A DNA stretch of 64,000 nucleotides. Origin: Penium margaritaceum (taxonomy: Eukaryota; Streptophyta; Zygnematophyceae; Desmidiales; Peniaceae). Below the pieces are notes generated by a model. It worked only from the letters and a program-made list of their open reading frames with translations, ran no database searches and had not been told where the DNA came from. The translations under genes were made by a program, and so were the position numbers. This document shows, in pieces, positions 34,981 through 44,746 of this stretch. How positions within the stretch are numbered: position 1 is the first letter of the stretch; each line of letters begins with the position of its first letter. The stretch lies in the NCBI GenBank assembly GCA_023375785.1, contig SZWC01000081.1:490220-554219 (forward strand), written 5' to 3'.

Positions 34981-35179
34981 TTTTCACGTTGCTCGTACTT
35001 GGGCGTACATGCTATCACGATGCTGGCGGGATCTCCAATCATCCGCAACATGTTTTTACACGAGTATGCGGAGGACCAGGACTTTGCCGGGAGTACGGCA
35101 AAGGGGTGCAAGTGGGATGGCTAGTGTTGGCGGCGTGAGAAGGGAAACGAGATTGTGGTGCCACGGATTGCGTCATTGC

Positions 35180-36384
35180 GATAGGCGTTGTTGGAGGAGG
35201 CACACGACTTGCACTAGAGTGGTCATTTTGGCCAGGACAAGACCTTCAAGATGCTTGTGCGTCCATATTGGTGGGCAACGATGGGAGCAGATTGCTAGGA
35301 GTACGTGAGTAGCTGTGACACATGCCAAAGGATCAAGTCACGGAGGGCACGGACGCCGGGGGAGCTACAGCCGCTATCGGTGCTGGAGCGGCCGTGGACA
35401 GACATCTCACTAGACTTTGTGGGGCATCTTCCACGTGGCGCAACGGACAACACCATGTTACTGGTGGTGGTGGATCGTTTCAGCAAGATGGCAGCAGAGA
35501 CGTCTCCTTATGCAACACTTCATCAAACTTCACGGGGTGCCGAAGTACATGGTCTCGGACCGCGACCTGTGCTTTACCTCCAGGTTTTGGGAGGAACAAT
35601 TCAAGAATCTGGGCACCCGTGTGGCTCTTTCATCAGCCTATCATCCCCAAACGGATGGCCAAATTCAGCGTACCAATCAGACCATGGAGTAGCTGCTGCA
35701 GGAGATCTTGGAGCCGGATGGTGAGGGATGGGAATGCAAGCTCCCGGTGGCTGCGTTTGCCTACAACGCCTCTTGCAAGTTGTCATCCATCTTCACAGGT
35801 TGTTGAAGTGCATGGTCTCGGACCGCGACCCGTGCTTCACCTCCCGGTTTTGGGAGGAATCATTCAAGAAGCTGGGCACCCGTGTGGCTCTTTCATCAGC
35901 CTATCATCCCCAAACAGATGGCCAAATTGAGCGCACCAATCAGACCATGGAGCAAATGCTGCGGGGGATCTTGGAGCCAGATGATGAGGGATGGGAATGC
36001 AAGCTCCTGGTGGCTGAATTTGCCTAAAAATCAGCAGTGCATGCCTCTACGGGACGGTCTCCCTTTCAGGTAGTGTATGGGCTGCAACCTGCATGTCCCT
36101 TAGACATGGCAACTGGATCGGACCTACCCGCAGTGCAGCAGTTTACAAGTGAATTCACGGAGGTGTGAAGTAGCGTACGAGATTCACTTCACAAGGCACG
36201 GCAGCAGATGAAGCGGCAAACGGACAAGCACCGGACAGCCGAGGAGTTCTCGATGGGTCAAAAGGTGCTGTTGGGCTTGGGGAACCTGCAATTGGTGGGG
36301 GTGGACAGCGACAAGCTCAAGCCTCAGTCGGTGGGCCCATTTCCGGTCAAGGAGAAGCGGTCCGCGGTGAGCTACGGGTTGGGG
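35180..36384 (+). pseudogene. Gypsy-B integrase
   Basis: The segment CDTCQRIKSRRARTPGELQP leads to RPWTDISLDFVGHLPRGATD and the core. The second half of the core (SDRDxCFTSRFWEE, ALSSAYHPQTDGQ) occurs twice in tandem as an internal duplication. The C-terminal part ends at the hAT target site and resumes at 42037. Fossil. Confidence 0.8.
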
Positions 36385-36392
36385 CTGCCAGA
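36385..36392. repeat. hAT target-site duplication, left
   Basis: ctgccaga, identical to 42029-42036. Eight bp is the hallmark length of hAT insertions. Confidence 0.95.
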
Positions 36393-36405
36393 TAAGGGTG
36401 CACAC
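36393..36405 (+). repeat. hAT terminal inverted repeat, left
   Basis: taagggtgcacac; exact inverted match to 42016-42028. Similar in form to the (C/T)A(A/G)GG-starting ends of many hAT elements. Confidence 0.93.
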
Positions 36406-36423
36406 TGGGTGAGATTCCCGGAT

Positions 36424-36535
36424 CTCAGGTAGGATCCGGATTTGCGAATCCGAATCCAGGTCTGGCATTGATTCGCGAATCCGAATCTGGATTCGTGAAT
36501 CCTTTGGATTCACGAATCTTGGACGAATCTTCTCG
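36424..36535. repeat. hAT subterminal repeats, left
   Basis: A cluster of gcgaatccgaatc / ggattcgtgaatc motifs in both orientations. Similar motifs recur at the other end (41910-42005). In hAT elements such subterminal repeats bind the transposase BED domain; here that role is inferred. Confidence 0.7.
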
Positions 36536-36683
36536 ACATGCCCTGTGTTTTTGGTGTCTTCACCAAATCCGTGTCTTTTTTCCCAGCATTTTTTCTCCAC
36601 CATTTGCTGTCTCAATGTAAACACATTCACAACTCTCAGTGCACCAACACATCGACGCACCACTACACCAATGACCGGCCGCA

Positions 36684-36731
36684 CCACAGCTCCTCTCCCG
36701 GAGAGGAGCTGTGGCGGAGAGGCTCTCCGCC
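36684..36731. repeat. Double hairpin downstream of transposase
   Basis: ccacagctcctctcc (36684-36698) and its exact complement (36700-36714) around one base. Directly after comes ggcggagag/ctctccgcc (about 36713-36731) with a one-base loop. It lies about 380 bp past the transposase stop. It might act in transcript ending or stability, but no function is shown. Confidence 0.85.
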
Positions 36732-37104
36732 AAGACATCCACATGATGCACAGTTATGTCTTTGAATGTATTACAACATGTTAACACAATTATGTTGTTG
36801 CAAGGACAGACTATTGCACCCACACTCATTGTCACCATCGTCCCATGTCATTGCTACATGTGCATTTCTGGACGTATACAACACCATGGAAATTGGTACT
36901 AGAAACATTACTTGAAGTTTTGTTTGAAACAACATGAGCAAACTCATTTGCTACAGAATCTGACAAGAAATTTGCAACAACATTTCAAACAACTTTCGAA
37001 CAGGTTTTGCAACATCAGTTGAATCAGCTAGTAGCAATTCCGGTAAAAAAAAAAAAACAGATGAGCAACAAAGTGGAATTCCTACCTAATGGGGCATGCA
37101 TCTA

Positions 37105-40100
37105 CTATGCAACCTCCATCACATCCTCATCCTCGCCATCATCCCTTGCATCCTCCTCATCCTCATTGTCCTCCTCGTCTCCCTCCTCCTCCTCCTCCTC
37201 CTCCTCCTCCTCGTTCACGTACAAACTCAGTCCCTCCAACTCCTCACACGCCGCGCCAACCAGCCCCTCCTCACGAGCTCTCTTCCGCAGGTCGTTGATG
37301 CATAACTCCTCCTCTCTATACTCGGGTGCAACAATTCCATGGGGAGAGACGGGGAAGTCAAGCAGGGACCGCTTGTTGATCCAACTCTTCATTGTGAGGA
37401 GGTTCTCCACCGTCAAGTGCGCGAGAAAGTGCCTGAAATCGGTGATCACATGCCTGCCAAGCAAAAACAAATGCTCAGAAGGAGTGGAGGTTGCAGGCAC
37501 CGCAAGCACATCCATTACAGCAAGGAAGAAGGTAGGGAACTGTCTCTGATCCTTCCTGTAGTGCCGGAGCACTTTGCACTTCCCTGCTGTCCTCGACAGT
37601 TTTACGCACAAATCCACCTCCACCTCGAGCGTTGACATCTCCAATGTCTCTGCAGCTGCCTCCGGCTCATCAAACAGATCCCTGTGTGGATCTGCCAAGG
37701 CCTCCTCCAGCAGCGCATCATCCTCCGTAGGTGGTGGAGGACGCGGACGAAGCTGACGTGCGCCACTTGAGAGACTAGACCCTTGCTGCTGCTGCTGCTG
37801 TCCTCCCTGCTGATGGTTCATCTGACTCTGCTGGCTTGACTCTGTGCCCTGAGAACCACCAGTGCCTGCAGTGGATGATGCAGCATCTGCTGCTGCTGCA
37901 TCTACTACTGCTGCTGCCGTTGCCGATGCCTCCTCCTGCACTTGTACCACCCTTTCATGGTAGGGACGCAACGGCGACACCACCTTGCCGTGAAAGTCTG
38001 TTGCTGTGCTTAAGCCCATGATCTTGTGCGTGCGCTTGTACCACCTGAGCCGGAAGCGGGGGTCTGCAGCAGTTGCAAGCAGGTGGCGGGGTGTGAGGAG
38101 CCGAGCATACTTCTTCAGCTTGTCTTCCACGTCCTTGAACGTGTCTTTGATGTCCAACAGCAGCTGCTCCTTGGCGTCCAGCCTCCCTGCCGCTCCTCTC
38201 TTTTTTCTCTTGTCACGCGCCATGATCGCCTTCACCTGCCACGATGCTACCTTGTCCAACATCGACTCAAAAAATGGGATGACGAGGTTCAGGGTGGGAT
38301 AGTTGGAGCCGCTGATGTTGTTGGCGTACGACTTGAACGGCTTGAGCACCACGATGAGGAGGGTCATGAGCCGCCACTCGTCGCGGCTTGGCATGAGGAG
38401 CTCTCCCTCATTGCCGTAGTCGTCAAGCCACGCCGGAAGCACGTCCTTGAGGATGAGGACGCGCTCCATCATGTCGAGGGTGGCATTCCACCTCGTCTCT
38501 GTGTCCAGGTGGAGTGAGAGGTACTTCACGTTGGCTGCTGTTGCAGCGTTGATGAGAGACTTCTCCCTCGGGGTGGAGCGAGTCACAAAAACTGTGACGG
38601 CACGGGCCTTGAAGACGATGGTATCCACCCTCGGGTGGCCCAGCGGATCCTTCACCGCCAGGTTCATGATGTGACCCAGGCAGCGGATGTGGCCCTCCGG
38701 CAAAAGCGACGACTCCGCACACGGGATGATGAAGTTGTTGATCATTGCGTCATTTGTTGACTCGTTGTCGAAAGTTAGGCAGAACATCCTGTCGAACAGC
38801 CCCCACTGCTTCAGTGCCGTTGCTAGCGCGTCGAAGGTGTTCTGTGCATTGGGGCTGACGGGGAGAGCGGGGAAGGAGAGTGCAAGTGTCTTCACCTGCA
38901 ACACAATGAAACGCAATGCAGCACAAAAAATGGCTGGTTGCATTCTGAATGATGTTCTCAAATTCATTCCGGCACACGAATTCTGTCCAGCACGCAAATT
39001 CTGTCTAGCACGCAAACTCTGTCCAGCACACAAATTCTGTACAGCACATAAATTCTGTCCAGCACCCTGCACTGCACACAAATCTGACCAGCAGCCTGCA
39101 AATTCTGTCCAGCACCCTGGACAGCGCACAATTCTGACCAGCAGCCTGGAAAACATGTCCAGCTACCATGCAAAAATCTGTACAGCACACAAATTCTGTC
39201 CAGCACCCTGGACTGCACACAAATCTGACCAGCAGCCTGGAAAACCTGTCCAGCTACCATGCATAAATCTGTACAGCACACAAATTCTGTCCAGCACCCT
39301 GGACTGCACACAAATCTGACCACCAGCCTGGAAAACCTGTCCAGCTGCCGTGCAAAAACCTGTACAGCACACAAATTCTGTCCAGCACCCTGGACTGCAC
39401 ACAATTCTGACCAGCAGCCTGGAAAACCTGTCCAGCTGCCATCCAAAATTCTGTACAGCACATAAATTCTGTCCAGCACCCTGCACTGCACACAAATCTG
39501 ACCAGCAGCCTGGAAAACCTGTCCAACACCCTGGACTGCACACAATTCAGACCAGCAGCCTAGAGAACCTGTCCAGCTGCCATCCAAAATTCTGTACAGC
39601 AAATAAAATCTGTCCAGCACCCTGCACTGCACACAAATCTGACCAGCAGCCTGGAAAACCTGTCCAGCACCCTGGACTGCACACAATTCAGACCAGCAGC
39701 CTAGAGAACCTGTCCAGCTGCCATCCAAAATTCTGTACAGTACATAAATTCTGTCCAGCACCCTGCACTGCATACAAATCTGACCAGCAGCCTGGAAAAC
39801 CTGTCCAGCACCCTGGACTGCACACAATTCAGACCAGCAGCCTAGAGAACCTGTCCAGCTGACACCCAAAATTCTGTACAGCACATAAAATTTGTCCAGC
39901 ACCCTGCACTGCTCACAAATCTGACCAGCAGCCTGCAAAATCTGTCCAGCACCATGCACTGCACACAAATCTGAACACTATCCATGACACATCACCTGAA
40001 AGTCGGCGATCCAGTGCGCAGTCACGCCTAGGTACTTCATCCCGTTCTCGCCCTTCCACCCGTCTGTTGTGAAGTTGATGGCCGACGTGACCTCTGCGAG

Positions 40101-40721
40101 CATCTTCCTGATGCGTTTGCGGAATGCTGTGGCGGCTATGACAATTTGCCAACTGATGGTCATGCGACCAGGGAGGTCGCACGCCGGGTTCCCATGCCAG
40201 AAGGCATGCTGCAGCCAGTTGCTCTCCATCGACAGGAAGCTGCAGTTCTTGTCTATGAAATGCTTCCAAATGCAGCTCTGGAAGTAGAGCTTGTTGAACA
40301 CTGCACCAAAAGCAGCCACCCCCCGACCGATCACCGAGTTCTGGGCATTTACCGCCACCACCACCGCGGTTGCTGCTCCCCCCTGTTCAGCAGCTACGTT
40401 CGCAACATTGGCGCTTGCAGTTCTAAACTTTGAGGCTACTTCCTCCTCCTTCAGCTCCGAATACCGCGCCCGGTGCTTGAGATGCAGGTGCTTCCACAGC
40501 GTTGAGGTGGCACCGTCGTTGTTGGAAATGTCCTTGGAACACAGTGAGCACTGTGCGCGATGTCCTTTTGTCAGGTGCAAAAACTTCTTGAACACCTGCC
40601 AAACGACACTCGGTTCCTTGCCACCCAACTTCCGCTTGTCCCCAACTTCCTCCTCCTCGTCATCCTCGTCATCTTCTTCCTCTGCCGTAGCGTTCAAAGT
40701 TACGGCAGCATCGTTTGCCAT
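37105..40721 (-). CDS. hAT-family transposase, BED finger, two exons
   Basis: Cut-and-paste transposase that would bind the element's ends and move it. Exon 1 is 40721-39996 (242 codons) and exon 2 is 38895-37105 (596 codons plus stop). The phase-0 junction between AG|GTGATG and a ttgtgttgcag acceptor gives 838 residues. The start ATG sits in accaccATGG, a strong initiation context. Residues 1-30 are acidic. A BED finger follows (W41, F44, C58, C61, H78, H83). RNase H-like core: D220 in TTDGWKG, D285 in LTFDNESTND, RCLGHIMNLA (313-322) and TRWN (376-379). A Gln-rich linker lies near 595-613. The hAT dimerisation region covers 665-750 and includes TPSEHLF, where E716 is the candidate third acid. 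The acidic tail (803-836) is encoded by a CTC repeat. No interruption is seen. The intron placement is my inference and is supported by frame and homology on both sides. Confidence 0.92.
37183..37213. repeat. Trinucleotide run coding the Glu tail
   Basis: About ten CTC triplets (GAG on the minus strand) encoding the poly-glutamate near the transposase C-terminus. Prone to length change between copies. Confidence 0.9.
38896..39995 (-). other. Transposase intron
   Basis: 1100 bp, donor GTGATG at 39995 and acceptor ...TTGTGTTGCAG ending at 38896 (minus-strand sense). If it is kept, translation adds five residues after codon 242 and stops, giving a 247-residue protein with the BED finger but without the catalytic core. 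Most of the intron is tandem repeat. Confidence 0.85.
38972..39960. repeat. Layered minisatellite in the transposase intron
   Basis: First, an 18-bp unit (caaattctgtccagcacg-like) repeats about four times (38972-39060). Next, a unit marked by ctgtacagc recurs at 39181, 39272, 39363 and 39454 with an exact 91-bp spacing. Then the period changes to 141 bp (39454, 39595, 39736, 39877), because an extra 50-bp partial unit is added each time. Long open frames exist on both strands (up to 334 codons), which I take as a by-product of the repeat. Confidence 0.93.
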
Positions 40722-41789
40722 GGTGGTTCAGTTCTAGAATGCCCTCTTGACCCTCTCGTGGCCCACGAGAGGGTCAGGACTCCGACTCAGGTGAAGTCCT
40801 GGATGTCTGCGACTACCGCATCAGTGATTTGTGACTGGTCACCGATCAGTGATCGGTCGCCCGAGAGGGTCACCGATCACTGATCGGGCGTGTGCTGTTG
40901 GTGACAACACGCGCTGCTTACGCGATTGACGGCCTGAAAATGGACTCTAGGTCCTGTTTTCCTCAATCCGTATGGGAACAGCACCTACAGTCTTGCGGTT
41001 AGTTTAGAGAAGTCCACCTGCAATCTAGGAAATAAACACAAAAATGCAATGTGTTCACCATTGATTGTTCTTTCCCAACAGAATCTGGGTCGTCAATTGC
41101 TGGACACTCATCGTGTACCTTAGAACAGTGTGTATCCACGGTGTGCATTAGTCCCTCCCGTCTGTCCAAATCCGTCCGCAGAAAATAGACATTGTGCAGA
41201 GAATTTGCATAGTGTTGCGCGGGGTGAGAAGCGATGCAAACCTACAGTTGGCAGGAAGCTTTCACCCGACTTTCTGTACTTCAATCGATACCGTACCACG
41301 TCATGCTGTCCGATTATTTGTTTCGGCACTCACTTTTTGTAGGTTTGCACGCCAAACTGGATGCCATTTGCACCTGGGTGGGCAAAATCTGTCTACCCGT
41401 GATGGTTCAGTTCCCGTAATGACTGCCGATATTACAGCCGGTGCGTTTGCATCAACAGCTGGTTAAGTAATGCTCCGATGCAGTGTCATCCATTACATCC
41501 GACGGCAGCCACGTATCGACCGCCGATATTACAGCCGATGCCTTGGCGTGAGAAGCCAGAGAACCAATACTCACACTGCTAGATGGGCGCCTGTGGTGCC
41601 ATCGGGGGCATCCATGGCTCAACCGTGTCCACATGCTTGCCACGGATTGTGCGTTTTTGCCCTCCCACAGTGGGAGTCCCACGGTGGGACTTCTCGATCT
41701 CCCATTGGTTCGAAGGATTACGGTCCAATGAGCTGGAGATAAAAAAAGTGCCAGCATTTCCGCGATAGCAACGCAGAACCAGACCTATC

Positions 41790-41827
41790 GCCAGAATCCT
41801 CGCGACACCTGTCGCGAGGATTCTGGC
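41790..41827. repeat. Hairpin, 18-bp perfect arms, 2-nt loop
   Basis: gccagaatcctcgcgaca (41790-41807) and its exact reverse complement (41810-41827). It lies about 200 bp inside the hAT right end. Note that gccaga also occurs in the element's target duplication, probably by chance. Confidence 0.95.
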
Positions 41828-41909
41828 AATACGTGTCCCAACTTTTAGGCTGGCTGAAGGAGTCGAGCGAGCACTTTACACGAATTTCTTCCCCCCCCCC
41901 CCCAGTTTG

Positions 41910-42005
41910 CCGCGGGATTCGGGGATCCCGGTTCGAATCTATGAGGTGGATTCGCATTCGCAGATCCGGATCCGGAACCGGGTTCACGAATATGATTCCC
42001 AAATC
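41910..42005. repeat. hAT subterminal repeats, right
   Basis: ggttcgaatc, ggattcgcattcgc, gatccggatccgg and gttcacgaat motifs echo the left subterminal cluster (36424-36535). Likely transposase contact sites by analogy with other hAT elements. Confidence 0.65.
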
Positions 42006-42015
42006 CTAGGATTTG

Positions 42016-42036
42016 GTGTGCACCCTTACTGCCAGA
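42016..42036. repeat. hAT right TIR and target duplication
   Basis: The TIR gtgtgcaccctta (42016-42028) is followed by ctgccaga (42029-42036), matching the left end exactly. Confidence 0.95.
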
Positions 42037-42292
42037 CCACTACGGGATCCATCCCGTGTTCCACGCTTCTTTTATCAAGGCCTACAAGGAGCCGGATGCG
42101 TAGTTTGCGGTGCGGGGACAGGCTCCTCCTCCACCGGTCTTGGTGGAGGGTGAAGAGGAGTACGCAGTGGAGAAGATTCTTGGGCACCATTGTCTGGTGC
42201 AATGGCTCGGCTATGCGCCTGATCACAACTGCTGGATCCCCGAAGCTCATTTCCACAGAGGCAGTGCTGCCAACACGGTCCTCCAAGTGTAG
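42037..42292 (+). other. Gypsy-B integrase end and chromodomain
   Basis: Resumes the Gypsy-B polyprotein after the hAT. The chromodomain at about 42150-42292 shows EEYAVEKILGHHCLVQWLGY then APDHNCWIPEAHF, the expected three-strand plus helix pattern. Fossil part. Confidence 0.82.
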
Positions 42293-42320
42293 CAGGAACA
42301 CACCGGGACGGTGCGTCCTC

Positions 42321-42342
42321 GGGGGGGGGGGGGGGGGGGGGG
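42321..42342 (+). other. Gypsy-B polypurine tract, 22 G
   Basis: An uninterrupted run of 22 G ends three bases before the 3' LTR. It is in the place of the polypurine tract that primes plus-strand DNA synthesis. The length is likely inflated or unstable. Confidence 0.85.
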
Positions 42343-42345
42343 TGA

Positions 42346-43020
42346 TGTTATGGGAGCCGCCGGTCGAGGAGGTGATTATGTCCTCATGCTGATGTCAGAT
42401 GCATGGTTTGGTGCTTCTATTGTATTCTACATGAAAAGCAGTGTGAAATCGACCCAACAATGGGAGCAACTTTCTCGCTCACTGCATCCGAAGCGCCCCT
42501 GGATGGATGCTTAGCAAATGAGGCAAGGTTCAAGGGGGTCCATGGGCACTTCGGGATGGCGGCTGGAGCTACATTCACAAGCAAGGGCGCTTTGGGTGGC
42601 CGTTACCCTCGTTGGCGGTGCTGCAATCACGTGTGGAGTGCTCAAACGGCCATAACTTAGTCGTTTCTCCACAGAATGAGGCATTGTTTGGTGCGTTGGA
42701 AAGCTCGCAACATTTACTACATTATTCATGTGTTATTTTATGTAATTCGACCTCAGCAGAGGGCTTCGGAGTACCGATGGACTCTCGGCTGGCTCACAGG
42801 GGCTGGTACATAACAAAGCCTAGGGGTTGTTCTAGGCATGCCAATCTTACCCAGAGACTCTGTACATTGCCTTGTACTAATCTATCAAGTCTGAAGGATT
42901 CATTCATTGTCTACATCTCCTTGTTCTCCAAGCATTGCCTTGAACACTTCCATTCAATCCTACAAGTCTTCCACAACACACCTTGGTGCAAACGCCACCG
43001 GGAGAGTCGCACGGCAGCGA
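42346..43020 (+). repeat. Gypsy-B 3' LTR, shortened
   Basis: TGTTATGGGAGCCGCC..., collinear with the first ~765 bp of the 5' LTR. It then gives way near 43020 to Copia-B sequence, so its last ~150 bp is missing. Confidence 0.82.
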
Positions 43021-43539
43021 CTCCGGCGTCGCTGGCAACCCCGTCCGCATCCGGCGGTCCCCTCGGGCCGGCAGCCTTGTCCACGTCTGCTGGTCCCTCA
43101 GGGTCTGTAGCCCTGTTCGCATCCACTGGTCCCTCAAGGCCGGCAGCCCCGTCCGCGTCCGCTGGTCCTTCTGGATCAACAAACCTGTCCGCGTCTAGTG
43201 GACTCTCCGGGCCGGCAGCCCCGTCCACGTCAACTAGTCCCTTAGGACCGGCAGCCCCGTCCCCATCCGATGGGAGAGGCATCAGATGGACGTGAGCAAT
43301 GCCTTTCTTCATGGCTTATTAGAATGCAAGGAGCTCTACATGGTGTTGTAAACAGTGTTTAATGACGGCACTGGCAAGATGTGGCAGCTACTGAAGGCCC
43401 TCTATTACCTGAAGCAGTCTCCTAGCTACTAGAACTAGGAGATAAGTCATAGGTTTCTCAGCGGTAGCCTCCTTTTTAGAGCTACAGACCCGGCATTGTT
43501 CATCGTTCCACAAGGTCAGACCCTCGCCATTGTCCTGGT

Positions 43540-44460
43540 TTACGTCGACGACCTCCTCATCGTGTCGCAGAACGCATCTGTCATTCAGCGCATCAAGGAC
43601 CTGTTGCACACTCCCTACCAGATGAAGGACCTCCGGTCTGTCTGAGCTTTCGTGGACATGGAGCTCGAGCATGATGGCTCCCAGGGTGTCCTGCACGTCC
43701 ACCTCACCAACTATGTCTAGACCCTGTCCGCTCGCTTCACCAAGGATCTGCCCCTCGTGCCAAGCGCATCCTCACCGATGTAACCCGATGGCTAGGCAAA
43801 ACTGAAAAGCTTTGATTCAGCCGTGGTGGAGGAGCCACTTGATGTGATCACATATCTATGTGTCATTGGGTCACTCATGTTCCTTGCAACGACAACATGC
43901 CTAGAAATCGCGTTTGCCGTCAACCTCCTCGCTCAGTTCTCCGAGGAGCTGCGTCCCCACTATTTCGAGACCGTGATCCAAGTATTTTGCTATGTTGTTT
44001 TGACTCCACAACGAGGCCTCATGTTGCGTCAACAATGTCTTTGGTTGCAAAGGGTTACACTGACAGTAACTGGGCCAACAGTCCGGACGGTAAGGGCCAC
44101 ACTGGCTGGATCTTTCTCATTGGCGGCACGGCTGTATCCTGGCGAAGTGGAAAGCAAGGCTGCATTGCACACAGTACCGTTAAGGCTGAGTATGTGGCCC
44201 TTGGCTCTGGCGCATGTGATAGCATGTAGTAGCATCGCCTCTTATCCAAGTTGTGTCAGTTCCTCGCGTCCATCAGGTTGCACTGTAACAATGAGAGTGC
44301 CATGGCCACCAACGACAATGACGTCGTGCATCACACACGCACAAAGCACATCAATGTCGATTATCATCATGTACGTTTATTGTTTCAGCATCAGGAGCAT
44401 GTGGATTGAGACATCACGGCAGTTGGCTCAATTCTTGACTAAGGCACTGTAGCGTGACTC
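43540..44460 (+). pseudogene. Copia-B copy 1 RT end and RNase H
   Basis: RT palm YVDDLL at about 43540, then VIGSLMFLATTTCLEIAFAV, GYTDSNWANSPDGKGHTGWI and the KAEYVALGSGACDSM RNase H region. Ends with a KHINVDYHHVR-like segment. Fossil. Confidence 0.78.
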
Positions 44461-44501
44461 GTTCAAGAAGGTTGTGAGTGCGGTTGGTGTGCGGCCATGA
44501 G

Positions 44502-44503
<2 letters not shown>

Positions 44504-44586
<83 letters not shown>
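44504..44586. repeat. (CT)n microsatellite
   Basis: About 83 bp of near-pure CT between the RNase H end and the polypurine tract of Copia-B copy 1. Confidence 0.97.
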
Positions 44587-44590
<4 letters not shown>

Positions 44591-44746
44591 CAGAGAGAGA
44601 GGAGTTAACAGATGCATATTTGCCTGCCTGTCTGCATATTTGCCTGTCTGTCTGCATGTTTGCCTGCCTTTCCTGGGGGAGTCAGCCTGTCTGATGGATG
44701 TGCCGTTGCCCGTCCATGTGCACTATGCCTATGAGTCATGGGGGAG

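Larger units (their letters stand above)
40722..42015 (-). promoter_or_regulatory. hAT upstream region
   Basis: About 1.3 kb between the transposase ATG and the TIR, without a coding domain. It should hold the promoter. It contains inverted copies of cgatcagtgatcg / cgatcactgatcg at about 40847-40886, two copies of cgatattacagccg (near 41428 and 41522), a C-run (about 41890-41902) and an 18-bp hairpin at 41790-41827. No TATA box can be chosen with confidence. Confidence 0.5.
36393..42028 (-). mobile_element. Complete autonomous-type hAT transposon
   Basis: 5636 bp, bounded by a perfect 13-bp terminal inverted repeat (36393-36405 taagggtgcacac, 42016-42028 its reverse complement) and a perfect 8-bp target duplication. 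The target is the integrase C-terminal code of Gypsy-B, which resumes at 42037 (PDHYGIHPVFHASFIKAYKE). Inside are one two-exon transposase gene on the minus strand, subterminal repeats at both ends and several perfect hairpins. Clean ends and an open transposase indicate a much younger insertion than its host element. Confidence 0.95.
30999..43020 (+). mobile_element. Gypsy-B, chromovirus carrying a hAT insertion
   Basis: LTR (30999-31915), primer site, gag with CCHC knuckle, protease, RT, RNase H, integrase, chromodomain, a 22-G polypurine tract and a 3' LTR (42346-43020). Without the 5.6-kb hAT it would be about 6.4 kb. The LTRs differ by eye at very roughly one base in eight and by an ~85-bp block present only in the 5' LTR, so it is old or recombinant. 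About ten or more interruptions, plus an internal tandem duplication in integrase. Confidence 0.88.

Noticed and set aside
37007-37549. 180-codon plus-strand Ser-rich ORF
   Set aside because: Antisense shadow of the transposase 3' exon, driven by the CTC triplet run.
38964-39968. 334-codon minus-strand ORF and 170-codon plus-strand ORF across 38964-39968
   Set aside because: They are translations of the intronic minisatellite. Both strands are open because the repeat unit lacks stops, and no domain is recognisable.
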